Source: Xenorhabdus sp014467285 (GTDB lineage: Bacteria > Pseudomonadota > Gammaproteobacteria > Enterobacterales > Enterobacteriaceae). Taken from it: a stretch of 64,000 bases of DNA. Below the pieces are notes generated by a model. That model was not told the DNA's origin. It worked only from the letters and a program-made list of their open reading frames with translations, and ran no database searches. The position numbers were made by a program, and so were the translations under genes. Where the stretch lies: contig NZ_NKHR01000019.1 of assembly GCF_014467285.1 (NCBI RefSeq), positions 1-64,000 on the forward strand, given 5' to 3'. Shown here piece by piece: positions 37,532 to 45,895 of the stretch. Positions within the stretch are counted from its first letter, which is position 1. Each line of letters opens with the position of its first letter.

Positions 37532-37627
37532 AATGTCCGCCTTATCTGGTACAACGCATGATATATAGCCTTCCGTGGCAGGACATGATGATAATTGCTG
37601 ACTTAACGCTTACCTGTCAGCGGGTTA

Positions 37628-37889
37628 TTAAAGCCCATATTCTGAAAGTTCAGGGTGATTATCAGGCCGACGCCCCAATGGCCATAAAAAAAGGCGTTCT
37701 TCTTCCTTGATCGGTACGTCATTAATACAGGCATATCGGTTGGTCATAAGCCCCTGTTCGTTAAAATCCCAGTTTTCATTACCATAGCTGCGGTACCAGT
37801 TCCCTGAGTCATCTTGCCATTCATAGGCGAACCTGACAGCAATGCGGTTTTCATCATAGGCCCATAACTCTTTAATTAATCGATAATTC
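37628..37889 (-). pseudogene. truncated DUF1348 (NTF2/SnoaL-like) gene
   Basis: On the minus strand an open frame from the TAG near 37890 to TAA at 37628 encodes about 86 residues, including YRLIKELWAYDENRIAVRF and SYGNENWDFNEQGLM. These match the C-terminal half of DUF1348 proteins (around 150 residues, NTF2-like cone fold). The N-terminal ~70 residues are absent and there is no start codon or ribosome binding site. The homology runs right up to the ribosome binding site of the divergent TetR gene, so a deletion has joined the two. Non-functional as it stands. Confidence 0.7.
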
Positions 37890-37905
37890 TATTAAAGGAG
37901 TCACT

Positions 37906-38475
37906 ATGTCAAAAAACATCTCAACTGCACGTGAGCGTATTCTTCAGGTTGCCCACAATCTTTTTTATCAAGAAGGGATCAGAGCAACAGGAATAGACCG
38001 TATCATCAAAGAAGCCGGTGTCAAAAAAGTCACCTTTTATCGGCACTTCCCCTCTAAAAATGATTTGATCATGGCATTTCTTGAATACAGACATCAGCAC
38101 TGGATAGATTGGTTCCATACGACATTAACTGTTGAAATGTCTGTTCATGGAACACTTATAAAAGCAATTCCTGCCGTACTGAAAAAATGGTTTATGAGCA
38201 GCGAATTTCGCGGTTGTTCTTTTATCAATTCTTCGATTGAATTTTCTCAGGCATTATCTGAGATACAACCTGTCGTACTGTCTCATAAACAGGAAATGAC
38301 AAAAACACTCGCAGAATTCCTACCTGATATACCGGAAAAGCTGGTGCTATCTAAGCAAATCACATTGCTCATCGATGGAGCCATTGTAATGGCGCAATAT
38401 GGTGAAGAGAGTGATCAGGTGATATCTCTAGTGGATAAGTGGTTATTGTTGCACTCAGCGCTGCTGAATCAATAA
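37906..38475 (+). CDS. TetR/AcrR-family regulator
   Basis: This 189-residue regulator has the TetR helix-turn-helix at residues ~8-55 (ARERILQVAHNLFYQEGIRA, then IIKEAGVKKVTFYRHFPSK) and a helical ligand-binding C-terminal half. AAAGGAG lies 5 bp before ATG. In related bacteria such regulators often sit next to DUF1348 genes; here that neighbour is reduced to a relic, so its former target may be gone. Confidence 0.85.
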   Translation: MSKNISTARERILQVAHNLFYQEGIRATGIDRIIKEAGVKKVTFYRHFPSKNDLIMAFLEYRHQHWIDWFHTTLTVEMSVHGTLIKAIPAVLKKWFMSSEFRGCSFINSSIEFSQALSEIQPVVLSHKQEMTKTLAEFLPDIPEKLVLSKQITLLIDGAIVMAQYGEESDQVISLVDKWLLLHSALLNQ

Positions 38476-38580
38476 GGACTTTTTGCATCTTCTTGGCCAT
38501 CCCAATCATCACTTAATAAATATCTGGGTTGAATTCTGTTATCAGATTGGAGTTACATTGATATATCTCATAATAAAGAT

Positions 38581-38612
38581 TATAGGGTAATGAATATCAA
38601 GCTATAGGGTAA
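38581..38612. repeat. short direct repeat TATAGGGTAA
   Basis: TATAGGGTAA occurs at 38581-38590 and 38603-38612, period 22 bp, between the TetR gene and the yegD terminator. Confidence 0.5.
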
Positions 38613-38631
38613 GCTATTTGTACTCAATGTT

Positions 38632-38660
38632 AAGCAGGCCCAGTATTATTGAGCCTGCTT
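38632..38660 (-). terminator. yegD terminator hairpin
   Basis: AAGCAGGC (38632-38639) and GCCTGCTT (38653-38660) form a perfect 8-bp stem with a 13-nt loop just beyond the yegD stop on the minus strand. The T-tract is short. Confidence 0.6.
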
Positions 38661-38668
38661 GTAGCTTA

Positions 38669-40021
38669 TCAAGCGAAACAAATTTTTGCCCAGCGTGCCA
38701 GACCTGTAGTCACGGAACCAAAGTAATTACCGCCAACTAATGGAATACCCGGCAACTCTTGTTCAACTGCCTGACGCAGGATAGGTGAACTTGCTGAACC
38801 TCCCGTCATAAAGATCACATCAGGTTGAGTACCTCCTTGTACCACCGCTTCGCTAACCAATTTAGCCATTTTCGCTTTCGTGGATTCGATTGCGTCAATC
38901 ATCTGATCGCGCTGGATGCTAACCTCAATAATCTCTGATAATAAATTGAGCTTAACGCGATGTTCAGATTGCTCTGAAAGGGCAATTTTGGTTTCCTCTG
39001 CACTGCGAACCAAGCTATATCCCAATGTGTCTTGATATACTTTCAATAATCTAGCTAATTTTTCTGGTTCTTGAGCATCTCTGTGCAAGGATTTTAATAC
39101 CGTCAAATTCTGGCGAGAATAAAAATCTTTCTGGGCCTGAACATCATTAATGGCAATCGGATTCCAAAACTGAGTCAGTGGCATATCAATGCCTGAGATA
39201 ACTTTGCTTCCTAACCCAAAAGGGTGCATTAGCTGTTTAAAGGTCAGATTAATATCCAAATCGTTTCCACCGATACGCTGACCAGTGTGTGCCAGTAAGC
39301 TATCCTTTCGTTCAGATTTTCCTCGCCAGCTTGGCCCCATTCGGATAAGAGAACAGTCTGTCGTTCCACCGCCAATATCAACGACTAATACTGTTTTATC
39401 TTCTGTCAGAGTGGCCTCATATTCCAAACCTGCCGCGACTGGCTCAAATTGGAATTCAATATTGCGAAACCCTGCTCGTTTTGCTGCATCAAGTAAAATC
39501 TTCTCAGCTTGTTGGTTAGATTTATCGCCACCCCGTCCGTGAAAATTAATCGGACGGCCGATCACAACCTCTTCAATAGTTTGTTGTTTATTGATTTCTA
39601 CTTGTTGTTTGATATTTGCCATCATGGCGCAAACCAGATCTTCAAAGAAGCTGATTTGGATATCCCTTAATCCCATTGCACCCAAGAAGGATTTTGGTGA
39701 TTTTACATAGTAAACATCCTGAGGATCTTCCAAATATCGAGCCAGAGCTTCTTGCCCAAATACGATATCATCTGGCAAAAGCTCAATACCTTCCTCATGG
39801 TTTGCAGCAATCGCACTACGAAGAAGCTGTTCACCCGCTTGATTGCTTGGACTGATATTCCAGTGACGAAATAAGTGCTCAGAAACAGATTCCCGGGTCG
39901 GTGCTGCCAAAGCAGAAGGCATGTAAAAGTTATCATTTTCGATAGCAATCAGCCGTGGTGTATCCCCGATCATCTCTGCTACCGCGCAATTTGATGTGCC
40001 ATAGTCAAAACCGATGAACAT
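38669..40021 (-). CDS. yegD: Hsp70-family chaperone-like protein YegD
   Basis: The 450-residue protein is an actin-like ATPase of the Hsp70 superfamily. It has phosphate-1 motif FIGFDYGTSNCAVA at the N-terminus, phosphate-2 VVDIGGGTTDCSLIR near residue 220 and a C-terminal adenosine motif MTGGSASSP. It lacks the DnaK substrate-binding domain, as YegD does. I start at ATG 40021 (MFIGFDYG, as in E. coli) because AAGGAAAG lies just upstream; the frame extends to 40039. It is a lone gene on the minus strand with its own terminator. Confidence 0.88.
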   Translation of the reverse strand: MFIGFDYGTSNCAVAEMIGDTPRLIAIENDNFYMPSALAAPTRESVSEHLFRHWNISPSNQAGEQLLRSAIAANHEEGIELLPDDIVFGQEALARYLEDPQDVYYVKSPKSFLGAMGLRDIQISFFEDLVCAMMANIKQQVEINKQQTIEEVVIGRPINFHGRGGDKSNQQAEKILLDAAKRAGFRNIEFQFEPVAAGLEYEATLTEDKTVLVVDIGGGTTDCSLIRMGPSWRGKSERKDSLLAHTGQRIGGNDLDINLTFKQLMHPFGLGSKVISGIDMPLTQFWNPIAINDVQAQKDFYSRQNLTVLKSLHRDAQEPEKLARLLKVYQDTLGYSLVRSAEETKIALSEQSEHRVKLNLLSEIIEVSIQRDQMIDAIESTKAKMAKLVSEAVVQGGTQPDVIFMTGGSASSPILRQAVEQELPGIPLVGGNYFGSVTTGLARWAKICFA

Positions 40022-40467
40022 AGCTTTCCTTATTCTCAATCGTTGACAATTTTAAAAAGGCGCAGATGCTATCCTAAATTAGGGTTGAATGCGAGCTTAA
40101 CATAAGGGAACTAATAGAATATATGCTATATCATATTGGCATCCATTGAAATACATGAAAATGTTATCGACCATTATTTGAATATTCACTGCTATTAATA
40201 AATCAGAGTCCTTGCATCCACATAATAAGAATAAATAGATACAATGATAAACTTTACTAAAAATAAATAATGTATAATTAACATTATTAAAAAATAAATT
40301 TATTATGACGAAATCATCTTTATTATATATGTGTGATTTTTTGATGTTTTATTTTGTTTTTATTTTGATATTTTAAAACTGGTAGGTAGTTTACTATTAA
40401 AGTATAGAATTTTTTATTTTGGTTATAGAGATAATATTCCAATTAATTAATTAATGAGGATACTGTA
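40022..40467. other. AT-rich divergent promoter region yegD / pixA-like
   Basis: This 446-bp gap is strongly AT-rich. It contains one copy (40211-40233) of a 23-nt motif repeated beyond the PixA-like gene. I see no RNA gene. Confidence 0.5.
40211..40233 (+). repeat. 23-nt direct repeat, copy 1, flanking pixA-like gene
   Basis: The motif CTTGCATCCACATAATAAGA followed by ATAA here matches 41222-41244 at 20 of 23 positions in the same orientation. The two copies bracket the PixA-like gene about 1 kb apart. Confidence 0.5.
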
Positions 40468-41019
40468 ATGTCTGATGTCATTGATATATTAGTTGATATA
40501 GATGCCGATTCCATTATGCGTGATTATCATACAATTAGCCAAGATGTTGATAAACCTACTTATCTTCCCTATCCTGATAATTATATTGAGATGTTGACAC
40601 GATCACAAGATATTGAACTACTTTTAAGTAGTCAGTTAAAAGTTAAACTTGATCTAAGTGATTCTATTCGTTGGCGCGAAGTTGCTTTAACAACTACGAA
40701 TTTAAAATATTCATCTGCAATATCAAAGTGTTATCGAATGGGTTCATCAGAATCTCATTTTTTCGACATGCCAGATGCAAAACCGGTTAATTTTAACTAC
40801 GCTAAGATGGTAGCTGACAACACAACATCAACCCTTTATCCGATAGCTGTAATGCCCCAGGAAGCAAGGAGTTACTATATCGAGCTAGAAGTTAAAAGAA
40901 TGCCTCCTGCTCAGAGTACGCCTTGGGAACATTACACTTTCGTTGTAGGTATATATAGAAATGGTAACTTAACGGGATATATTTCTTGGAATATGGCTAT
41001 TGTTCTTGATCATAGATAG
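40468..41019 (+). CDS. PixA/AidA-type inclusion body protein
   Basis: The 183-residue protein starts with MSDVIDILVDIDADSIMRDY, the hallmark N-terminus of the AidA/PixA family (PF12306). It continues with the conserved RWREVALT and a WEHYTFVVGIYRNG segment near the C-terminus. In Xenorhabdus nematophila PixA accumulates as methionine-rich cytoplasmic inclusions, and in other bacteria AidA is quorum-regulated. GAGGA precedes the ATG and a clear terminator follows, so it is a single-gene unit. The biochemical role is unknown. Confidence 0.85.
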   Translation: MSDVIDILVDIDADSIMRDYHTISQDVDKPTYLPYPDNYIEMLTRSQDIELLLSSQLKVKLDLSDSIRWREVALTTTNLKYSSAISKCYRMGSSESHFFDMPDAKPVNFNYAKMVADNTTSTLYPIAVMPQEARSYYIELEVKRMPPAQSTPWEHYTFVVGIYRNGNLTGYISWNMAIVLDHR

Positions 41020-41049
41020 TCTATTTATATAATTTTCGATCATAGATAT

Positions 41050-41080
41050 AAGCCTTGCACTCGCGAGGCTTTTTATTTTT
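41050..41080 (+). terminator. rho-independent terminator of pixA-like gene
   Basis: AAGCCT (41050-41055) and AGGCTT (41066-41071) form the stem, with a GC pair inside, followed by TTTATTTTT. It lies 30 bp after the stop. Confidence 0.8.
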
Positions 41081-41221
41081 GATGTTTTCATCTAATGAAA
41101 TAATATGAAAGTTAAATTTTCCTTTCAGATATTACCTGATTAAATAATAATTTTTCATAATATTTTTCATATGCAGTCTTATTGGAATAGTGGATTAGTT
41201 GTTTTTTATATATTAATATCA

Positions 41222-41244
41222 CTTGTATTCACATAATAAGAGTA
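41222..41244 (+). repeat. 23-nt direct repeat, copy 2, flanking pixA-like gene
   Basis: CTTGTATTCACATAATAAGA followed by GTAA repeats the motif at 40211-40233 in the same orientation, downstream of the PixA-like terminator. No second PixA-like gene follows it. Confidence 0.5.
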
Positions 41245-41319
41245 ATACTATTATCCTCGAAGTAAACAAGTGCGTATTCCCTTGAATAATTCATTAGGAT
41301 TGTGTGTTAAAATTCCTTC

Positions 41320-42387
41320 CTAAATATATGGGCGACTTTTAGGAAATATTTCAACATTCTCTGAGGATAGCGTCAGTGCTGAACACTGTTGTGCAAAGCG
41401 TATACTTTCTTTCAGTTCCATACCTTCTAACCAACAATGCACAAGACCGGCCATCATCGCATCACCAGCTCCATTGGTATTAATAACATTAGTATTGATA
41501 GCATGTGACCATCCTGATGTGTTGTCCAATTCACTGTAATAGACTCCTTCTGCATCCATACTTAAAATTAGGCGTTGGACACCACGCTGATGAAACCAGA
41601 GTGCTGCATTGGCAGCATCTTTTTGAGTTTCTATTTTGATTCCACTCAGAATTTCAGCTTCAGTACGATTGGGTTTTAAAGTGTGAATATGGGATAACCA
41701 ATGGCGAATTTTGGGCGCTTTAGATCCTGAAACAGTATCAACAAAAATAGGAACGTTGCCGACATGGTTAAATAACCATTTCAAGGCATCTTCTGTTAAG
41801 TTACAGTCAATGACTAAGACACTGGCATGTTGGATTAAAGATTTAGATTGAGATAATAACGTAGCAGTGAGTTTTTCCAAAATGCTCATGTCATTAACAG
41901 CCACAACACACTTACCATTTTCGTCGATAAGTGAATTACAGATTGATGTTTTTTCTCCATCTAATTTATAGAGATATTTAACATTAACTCCTGCTGATTT
42001 TGTTTGCTCAAACAGTATGTTTCCATGTGAATCATTACCAACAACAGATATTAAGTAACTTTCATTTTTTAATAATGCAATATTTTGTGCAATGTTTCTT
42101 CCAACACCGCCTGGTGTTGAAATAATTTTCCCTGGGTTGGAATCTTCATAAATCAATTTGGCATAGGCATAACTTGTTAGATCCATATTGGCGGCGCCAA
42201 TTGTGACAGTATAAACGTCATTGGATAAAATATAACCTTTGCCTTTGATGTAACCTTTTTTACTGAGATTCATAATATGTCCTGCAACACATGATCGACT
42301 AATTCCAAGGATATCAGCAAGTTCTTGCTGCTGAATGAAAGGATCACGTTTTAGAAGTTGCAATATCTGGTTTTCCCTTTTTGACAT
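41320..42387 (-). CDS. PfkB sugar kinase with N-terminal HTH, YeiI/PsuK-like
   Basis: The 355-residue protein carries an N-terminal winged helix (LLKRDPFIQQQELADILGIS, residues ~8-60) followed by a PfkB/ribokinase domain (GGVGRNIAQNIALL near residue 95; NTNGAGDAMMAGLVH near residue 310 with the catalytic Asp). This layout is that of E. coli YeiI and of pseudouridine-kinase-like proteins. The usual D-T-x-GAGD motif reads N-T-N-GAGD here. The phosphorylated substrate, a nucleoside or sugar, is unknown, and no psuG-type glycosidase or psuT transporter is adjacent. AGGGA precedes the ATG. Confidence 0.78.
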   Translation of the reverse strand: MSKRENQILQLLKRDPFIQQQELADILGISRSCVAGHIMNLSKKGYIKGKGYILSNDVYTVTIGAANMDLTSYAYAKLIYEDSNPGKIISTPGGVGRNIAQNIALLKNESYLISVVGNDSHGNILFEQTKSAGVNVKYLYKLDGEKTSICNSLIDENGKCVVAVNDMSILEKLTATLLSQSKSLIQHASVLVIDCNLTEDALKWLFNHVGNVPIFVDTVSGSKAPKIRHWLSHIHTLKPNRTEAEILSGIKIETQKDAANAALWFHQRGVQRLILSMDAEGVYYSELDNTSGWSHAINTNVINTNGAGDAMMAGLVHCWLEGMELKESIRFAQQCSALTLSSENVEIFPKSRPYI

Positions 42388-42913
42388 ATTATTTCCCTAG
42401 TTGTTTTTTTGTATTGATGTTTTATTTCATGTGTGACTGATAGTAAAGGCTATTTTTATGTTTAGTTCCAATTATGAGAATGTGATCGTAAGTTTTATAA
42501 AGCATGTATTTTGCAGAAAAACGTGATCTGCATCTTGAATATTATGCTGTAAAATCAGGGGAAATTAGATAGATAAATACATCAAGTCAGTAAACTATAT
42601 TTTTGTCTACAATAATTCCTTTTAAAACAATCTGTTGTGTTATCGATGGAGAGTTGCAAACAAATGTTTGGTTTTTTATGAGTTATTTTTTATTACAAGA
42701 TAGTTTTTAGTGGTATTTAGAATAAAACTTCGTAATCTAATTTATTAATTGATTTTTAATAATTCAGTTATTCATAAAATAGTCTGCTAAGCAGTTCAGA
42801 GTGGGGGATGTTGATTGGGCTTACATATTCCAGTCACATAATCAGCTATGTGACTGGATATTTACTTTTTTACAGTTGTTCTGTAATTTGAAATTTATTG
42901 GATATATACCATA
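42388..42913. other. intergenic region between pirB 3' end and kinase promoter
   Basis: About 525 bp, AT-rich. It holds the pirB terminator palindrome at 42830-42857 and presumably the promoter of the HTH kinase. I see no gene in it. Confidence 0.5.
42830..42857 (-). terminator. 10-bp perfect palindrome after pirB
   Basis: CCAGTCACAT (42830-42839) and ATGTGACTGG (42848-42857) form a perfect stem with an 8-nt loop 56 bp past the pirB stop. The T-rich stretch ATATTTACTTTTTT is on the plus-strand side, so on the minus strand it acts without a U-tract. Confidence 0.55.
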
Positions 42914-44191
42914 TTATTTTTTATCAGTTACCATATGGTATGAAACCACAATTCCTGCGGTTTGACCAGCAAGTGAAGGTTCATCACTGGCCAGATAAAG
43001 CCCGGCAATATAGTGACCATCAACCGCGAATTTTCTATATTTGCTGGCATAGCGCTGGCCGAAACTGAATTGGCGTCCATCACTTAGCCTAAATAGAGCC
43101 TCATCAACCGCACCATTACCCCATACTTCCAGGCTGGTTATAACACTATCATTTAACTCAATTGATCTTGTTTCTGATGTCACTGTACCAAGTGTATGAG
43201 ATGAGTCGTTGTCAAATATGACCTTAATACCTCCTACTCTAGGTGCATTGCCGATCCTTTGTACATACCCAATGAGTGATTTTATTTTACTATACTTTCC
43301 ATTGATTAAAGAGGGCTTGAGTGGTTCCTGCATTTTATCGTCTTCTGTAAGAGCCTGAATTCTCGTTTTGTTTGTAGGACGATCAAACACAGTTGAATAA
43401 CTGATAGTCTTGGGATAAAAACCACTTTCAAGGCTATTGTTTTGTATATGCTCAATGAGTTCAAGACATTCTAAACCGTGTAATAAACAATATCCTCTTA
43501 CAGAGAATAAATTATTAGTCACACTTCCTGCTGTTGAGGTGTTTATAGCATCATCGTATTGGTTAGTATACATTGTATGAATATAGTTATTCGCATTGGC
43601 AACTAATTTGTTGATGAGTTGCTTTAATTCATCGACTTCTATATCTGTTAAACCAATTTCGCCTTTCTTCTCTATTCCCATTTTCCAATAAGGAGCCTGT
43701 AACATAAGAGTGTTAGAGTACATTGGAAGAATTTGATAGTTTGTTTTATTATCAAAAGACTTAAACTTTTCCTCTACACTAACCAGATATCTGGCCAGGA
43801 ACATATACGCGTCATGGCTTTCCTGACTACCGGGCGAAGTTTCTAACATGTATTCCACATGTTCCATTTTTCCTTTGATTTCTTGTATATCTCCATTAAG
43901 TATACCCTGAATGGTTTTTAGGGCGGCATCCTCTATCATCTGTTCGACTTTCTGGAGAATTTGTTCCCAAGTATTGTCTTTTTGTTGAGGCCAAAATAAC
44001 CCCAATAGAAAAGACATCGCAGGGCCAGCACCGGGAATAAATCCTATGCCACCAATAATAGCATCTTTTATTATTGATGACATATCCCATTCATAATCAG
44101 GTGTGGAAACTGTATAAGTATCTAACATTATTATTTCATTTGATAAAGGCAGTGTTCTATTTTCAGATACAATAATAGGTGTGGTGTTCAT
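42914..44191 (-). CDS. pirB: PirB insecticidal toxin subunit (Cry-like)
   Basis: The 425-residue protein has the PirB layout. An N-terminal alpha-helical pore-forming-like half follows IIKDAIIGGIGFIPGAGPAM and FLLGLFWPQ (residues ~40-290), and a C-terminal beta-rich putative receptor-binding domain ends in DGHYIAGLYLASDEPS near residue 395. Length is close to known PirB (about 420-440 residues), so it looks full length. With PirA it forms the Photorhabdus insect-related binary toxin, structurally similar to Cry domains I and III. It follows pirA after 65 bp on the same strand. The ribosome binding site is weak. No signal peptide is visible. Confidence 0.9.
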   Translation of the reverse strand: MNTTPIIVSENRTLPLSNEIIMLDTYTVSTPDYEWDMSSIIKDAIIGGIGFIPGAGPAMSFLLGLFWPQQKDNTWEQILQKVEQMIEDAALKTIQGILNGDIQEIKGKMEHVEYMLETSPGSQESHDAYMFLARYLVSVEEKFKSFDNKTNYQILPMYSNTLMLQAPYWKMGIEKKGEIGLTDIEVDELKQLINKLVANANNYIHTMYTNQYDDAINTSTAGSVTNNLFSVRGYCLLHGLECLELIEHIQNNSLESGFYPKTISYSTVFDRPTNKTRIQALTEDDKMQEPLKPSLINGKYSKIKSLIGYVQRIGNAPRVGGIKVIFDNDSSHTLGTVTSETRSIELNDSVITSLEVWGNGAVDEALFRLSDGRQFSFGQRYASKYRKFAVDGHYIAGLYLASDEPSLAGQTAGIVVSYHMVTDKK

Positions 44192-44256
44192 AATTTTGTT
44201 TTTACCTTAGTGCCATCATTTAAGTTTTATTGGTAATAAATAACTTTTTTATATCG

Positions 44257-44656
44257 TTATTTATTATACCCGGTAACAAAGGCTCGTTTATCTGTATCGT
44301 TATAAATTACAACTTTACTGTAATATAAAGCATTGCCAGGTGCTTTTAATATTCCGTCTTCACCGGCTTTTACCGTGATAGATGAATGTTCGAACCATTG
44401 TGATGTGAAGGAGTGAGACCAATAAAAAACAGCTCTAACTTCTGGAGCAGGGCCGGAATTAGCCACATAGTAATTAGGGCGTGTTTCAGGAATAATAGGT
44501 GTGTCTATTCTTGTTGCTTGAACAGAAGAATGTGGCTCGATTGTCATATCGCTATAATTACTGATGATATGAGTTTCTGATTCGGGTGTGTTTTGATTAT
44601 CAATTTTTGTTGTTGGAGCAGTTTGAGTGTTATTTATAACCGTAATGCTACTAAGT
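44257..44656 (-). pseudogene. pirA: PirA toxin subunit, 5' end apparently disrupted
   Basis: The reading frame matches PirA: DTPIIPETRPNYYVANSGP, then YYSKVVIYNDTDKRAF, aligning with HTPIIPE and YHQRIVVINN of Vibrio PirA. In-frame coding sequence extends upstream to 44656 (ITVINNTQTAPTTK and so on) and ends at the transposase TGA, with no ATG, GTG or TTG before the internal ATG at 44547. That ATG (96 residues) has no ribosome binding site, and Vibrio PirA has coding sequence upstream of the equivalent point. The IS630-type transposase gene ends only about 3 bp from the extended frame. I infer that the insertion removed the start codon and promoter. Confidence 0.75.
44634..44648 (+). repeat. 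15-nt direct repeat, copy 1, beside IS transposase
   Basis: TTATAACCGTAATGC here and TTATAACAGTAATGC at 44968-44982 differ at one position. Both are preceded by GTTATT. They bracket the IS630-type transposase and its assembly gap in direct orientation. Confidence 0.5.
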
Positions 44657-44960
44657 GCTCAAGAAAAATTAATTGCAAATTGATCACCATAACCTTCCAA
44701 TAACGTATTTAGCTCATACTCCATGGTATCTTGAGTCCAGGTGATAAAACGTCGCCAGTGATATTTGGCTTGTTTCCANNNNNNNNNNNNNNNNNNNNNN
44801 NNNNNNNNNNNNNNNNNNNNNNNNNNNNNNNNNNNNNNNNNNNNNNNNNNNNNNNNNNNNNNNNNNNNNNNNNNNNNNAGTTGTTGCAATGTAATTCGTT
44901 CAGGCTCAGAAAGTGTTATCTTCGATTTCATAAGAACAGGTGGAAAATCGGGTTATCGGG
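44649..44960 (-). mobile_element. IS630-family insertion sequence, interrupted by assembly gap
   Basis: The two ends of a transposase gene flank a 100-N gap: the N-terminus (MKSKITLSEPERITLQQ, from ATG 44931) and the C-terminus (WKQAKYHWRRFITWTQDTME down to YGDQFAINFS, stop at 44659-44661). The C-terminal pattern, W-K-x(2)-K-Y-x-W-R-R-F then L-x(2)-G-Y-G and INFS, is typical of IS630-family DDE enzymes. IS630 elements insert at TA, and a TA at 44648-44650 on the minus strand follows the transposase end. A full transposase would need about 850 bp more than is shown, so the gap hides most of the element. Outer ends are approximate and no terminal inverted repeat could be matched by eye. Confidence 0.75.
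44779..44878. other. 100-N assembly gap
   Basis: Exactly 100 N bases, the usual placeholder for a scaffold gap of unknown length, lie inside the IS630-type transposase gene. Any frame read through it is artificial. Confidence 0.98.
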
Positions 44961-44967
44961 TTATTGA

Positions 44968-44982
44968 TTATAACAGTAATGC
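44968..44982 (+). repeat. 15-nt direct repeat, copy 2, beside IS transposase
   Basis: TTATAACAGTAATGC matches 44634-44648 except at one base. On the minus strand it encodes ITVI in one frame, as does the pirA copy, but an in-frame stop lies just upstream. Confidence 0.5.
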
Positions 44983-45467
44983 AGATAATTTATCTTATTA
45001 ACTTACTGCCATTTATGTTGATTGTGATCATAAAATAATATCCTGTTTAAATTTAAAGTTTGTTAAATATAAGTTTCATTCTGGTTGTTACTGTTTGAAT
45101 GATTTATATTTTCTGTTTTATACTTTTGGCTATTAGTTGTTATCTAATAATATATTTTGATAAAAGATATATTATTACAGTTAAATAACTATTTAATTGC
45201 TAGGTGAATTGGGTTTGGATTTATTTCAATGGGTATTCTAAGCATTTTGGCAAGATAATATAAAATATATAAAATGATAGTTGGACTCAAAAATAAGATC
45301 ACTTATTGGAACAATAATTTTGGTGATAGGATTTATTTAGTCGTTATTAGAAAATATGAATTTTAATATTTACCTATAATAATAGTTGACTGTTGGAATA
45401 AGCCATCAATATAATTAGCCCAAAATAAATTGGGCTTTAGAATATACTGGTATAACGTAGTTATTTT
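44983..45467. other. AT-rich intergenic region upstream of IS/pirA
   Basis: About 485 bp, very AT-rich, probably including the original pirA promoter now separated from the gene by the insertion. A hairpin serving the VOC gene lies at 45417-45436. I see nothing else in it. Confidence 0.4.
45417..45436. terminator. hairpin after VOC-family gene
   Basis: AGCCCAA (45417-45423) and TTGGGCT (45430-45436) form a perfect 7-bp stem with a 6-nt loop, 31 bp beyond the VOC gene stop on the minus strand. Confidence 0.6.
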
Positions 45468-45869
45468 TTATTTAACCGTATTTTGATACAAATCCCAGCG
45501 ATTACCATAAATATCCTCAAAAACAACAACCATACCATACTCTTCTTGACGAGGTTCTTCACAAAAATGGACGCCATTTTCTTTCATTTTATGATAATCG
45601 CGCCAAAAATCGTCAGTTTGCAGAAATAGGAATACTCTGCCACCGCATTGATTACCAATAAACGTTTCTTGTCTTTCGTTAGAGGCTCTTGCCAGCAATA
45701 AATTACAATCGCTTTCAGGATTTGGTGTAACAACCACCCATCTTTTACCTGGTTGTGGGGTATCTTCCACCAACGTAAATCCTAATTTATTGGTGTAATA
45801 GTCAATAGCTCTATCGTAATCATCGACAACAATGGCAACGTAACCCATACATCTTTTTTGTGTTCTCAT
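45468..45869 (-). CDS. VOC-family (glyoxalase/bleomycin resistance-like) protein
   Basis: The 133-residue protein is a single vicinal-oxygen-chelate unit of two beta-alpha-beta-beta-beta repeats: VAIVVDDYDRAIDYYTNKLGF at the start, and VVVFEDIYGNRWDLYQ at the end, where the Glu-x-(5)-Gly-Asn pattern is typical. The metal-binding or substrate role is undefined. AGGAAG precedes the ATG. It lies 26 bp downstream of the CsaA-like gene on the same strand, so the two may be co-transcribed. Confidence 0.85.
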   Translation of the reverse strand: MRTQKRCMGYVAIVVDDYDRAIDYYTNKLGFTLVEDTPQPGKRWVVVTPNPESDCNLLLARASNERQETFIGNQCGGRVFLFLQTDDFWRDYHKMKENGVHFCEEPRQEEYGMVVVFEDIYGNRWDLYQNTVK

Positions 45870-45895
45870 AGTCTTCCTATAGTTACTGATAAAAA

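Noticed and set aside
44659..44967. Frames on both strands running through the N block
   Set aside because: They exist only because N is open in all frames; only the two transposase ends are real.
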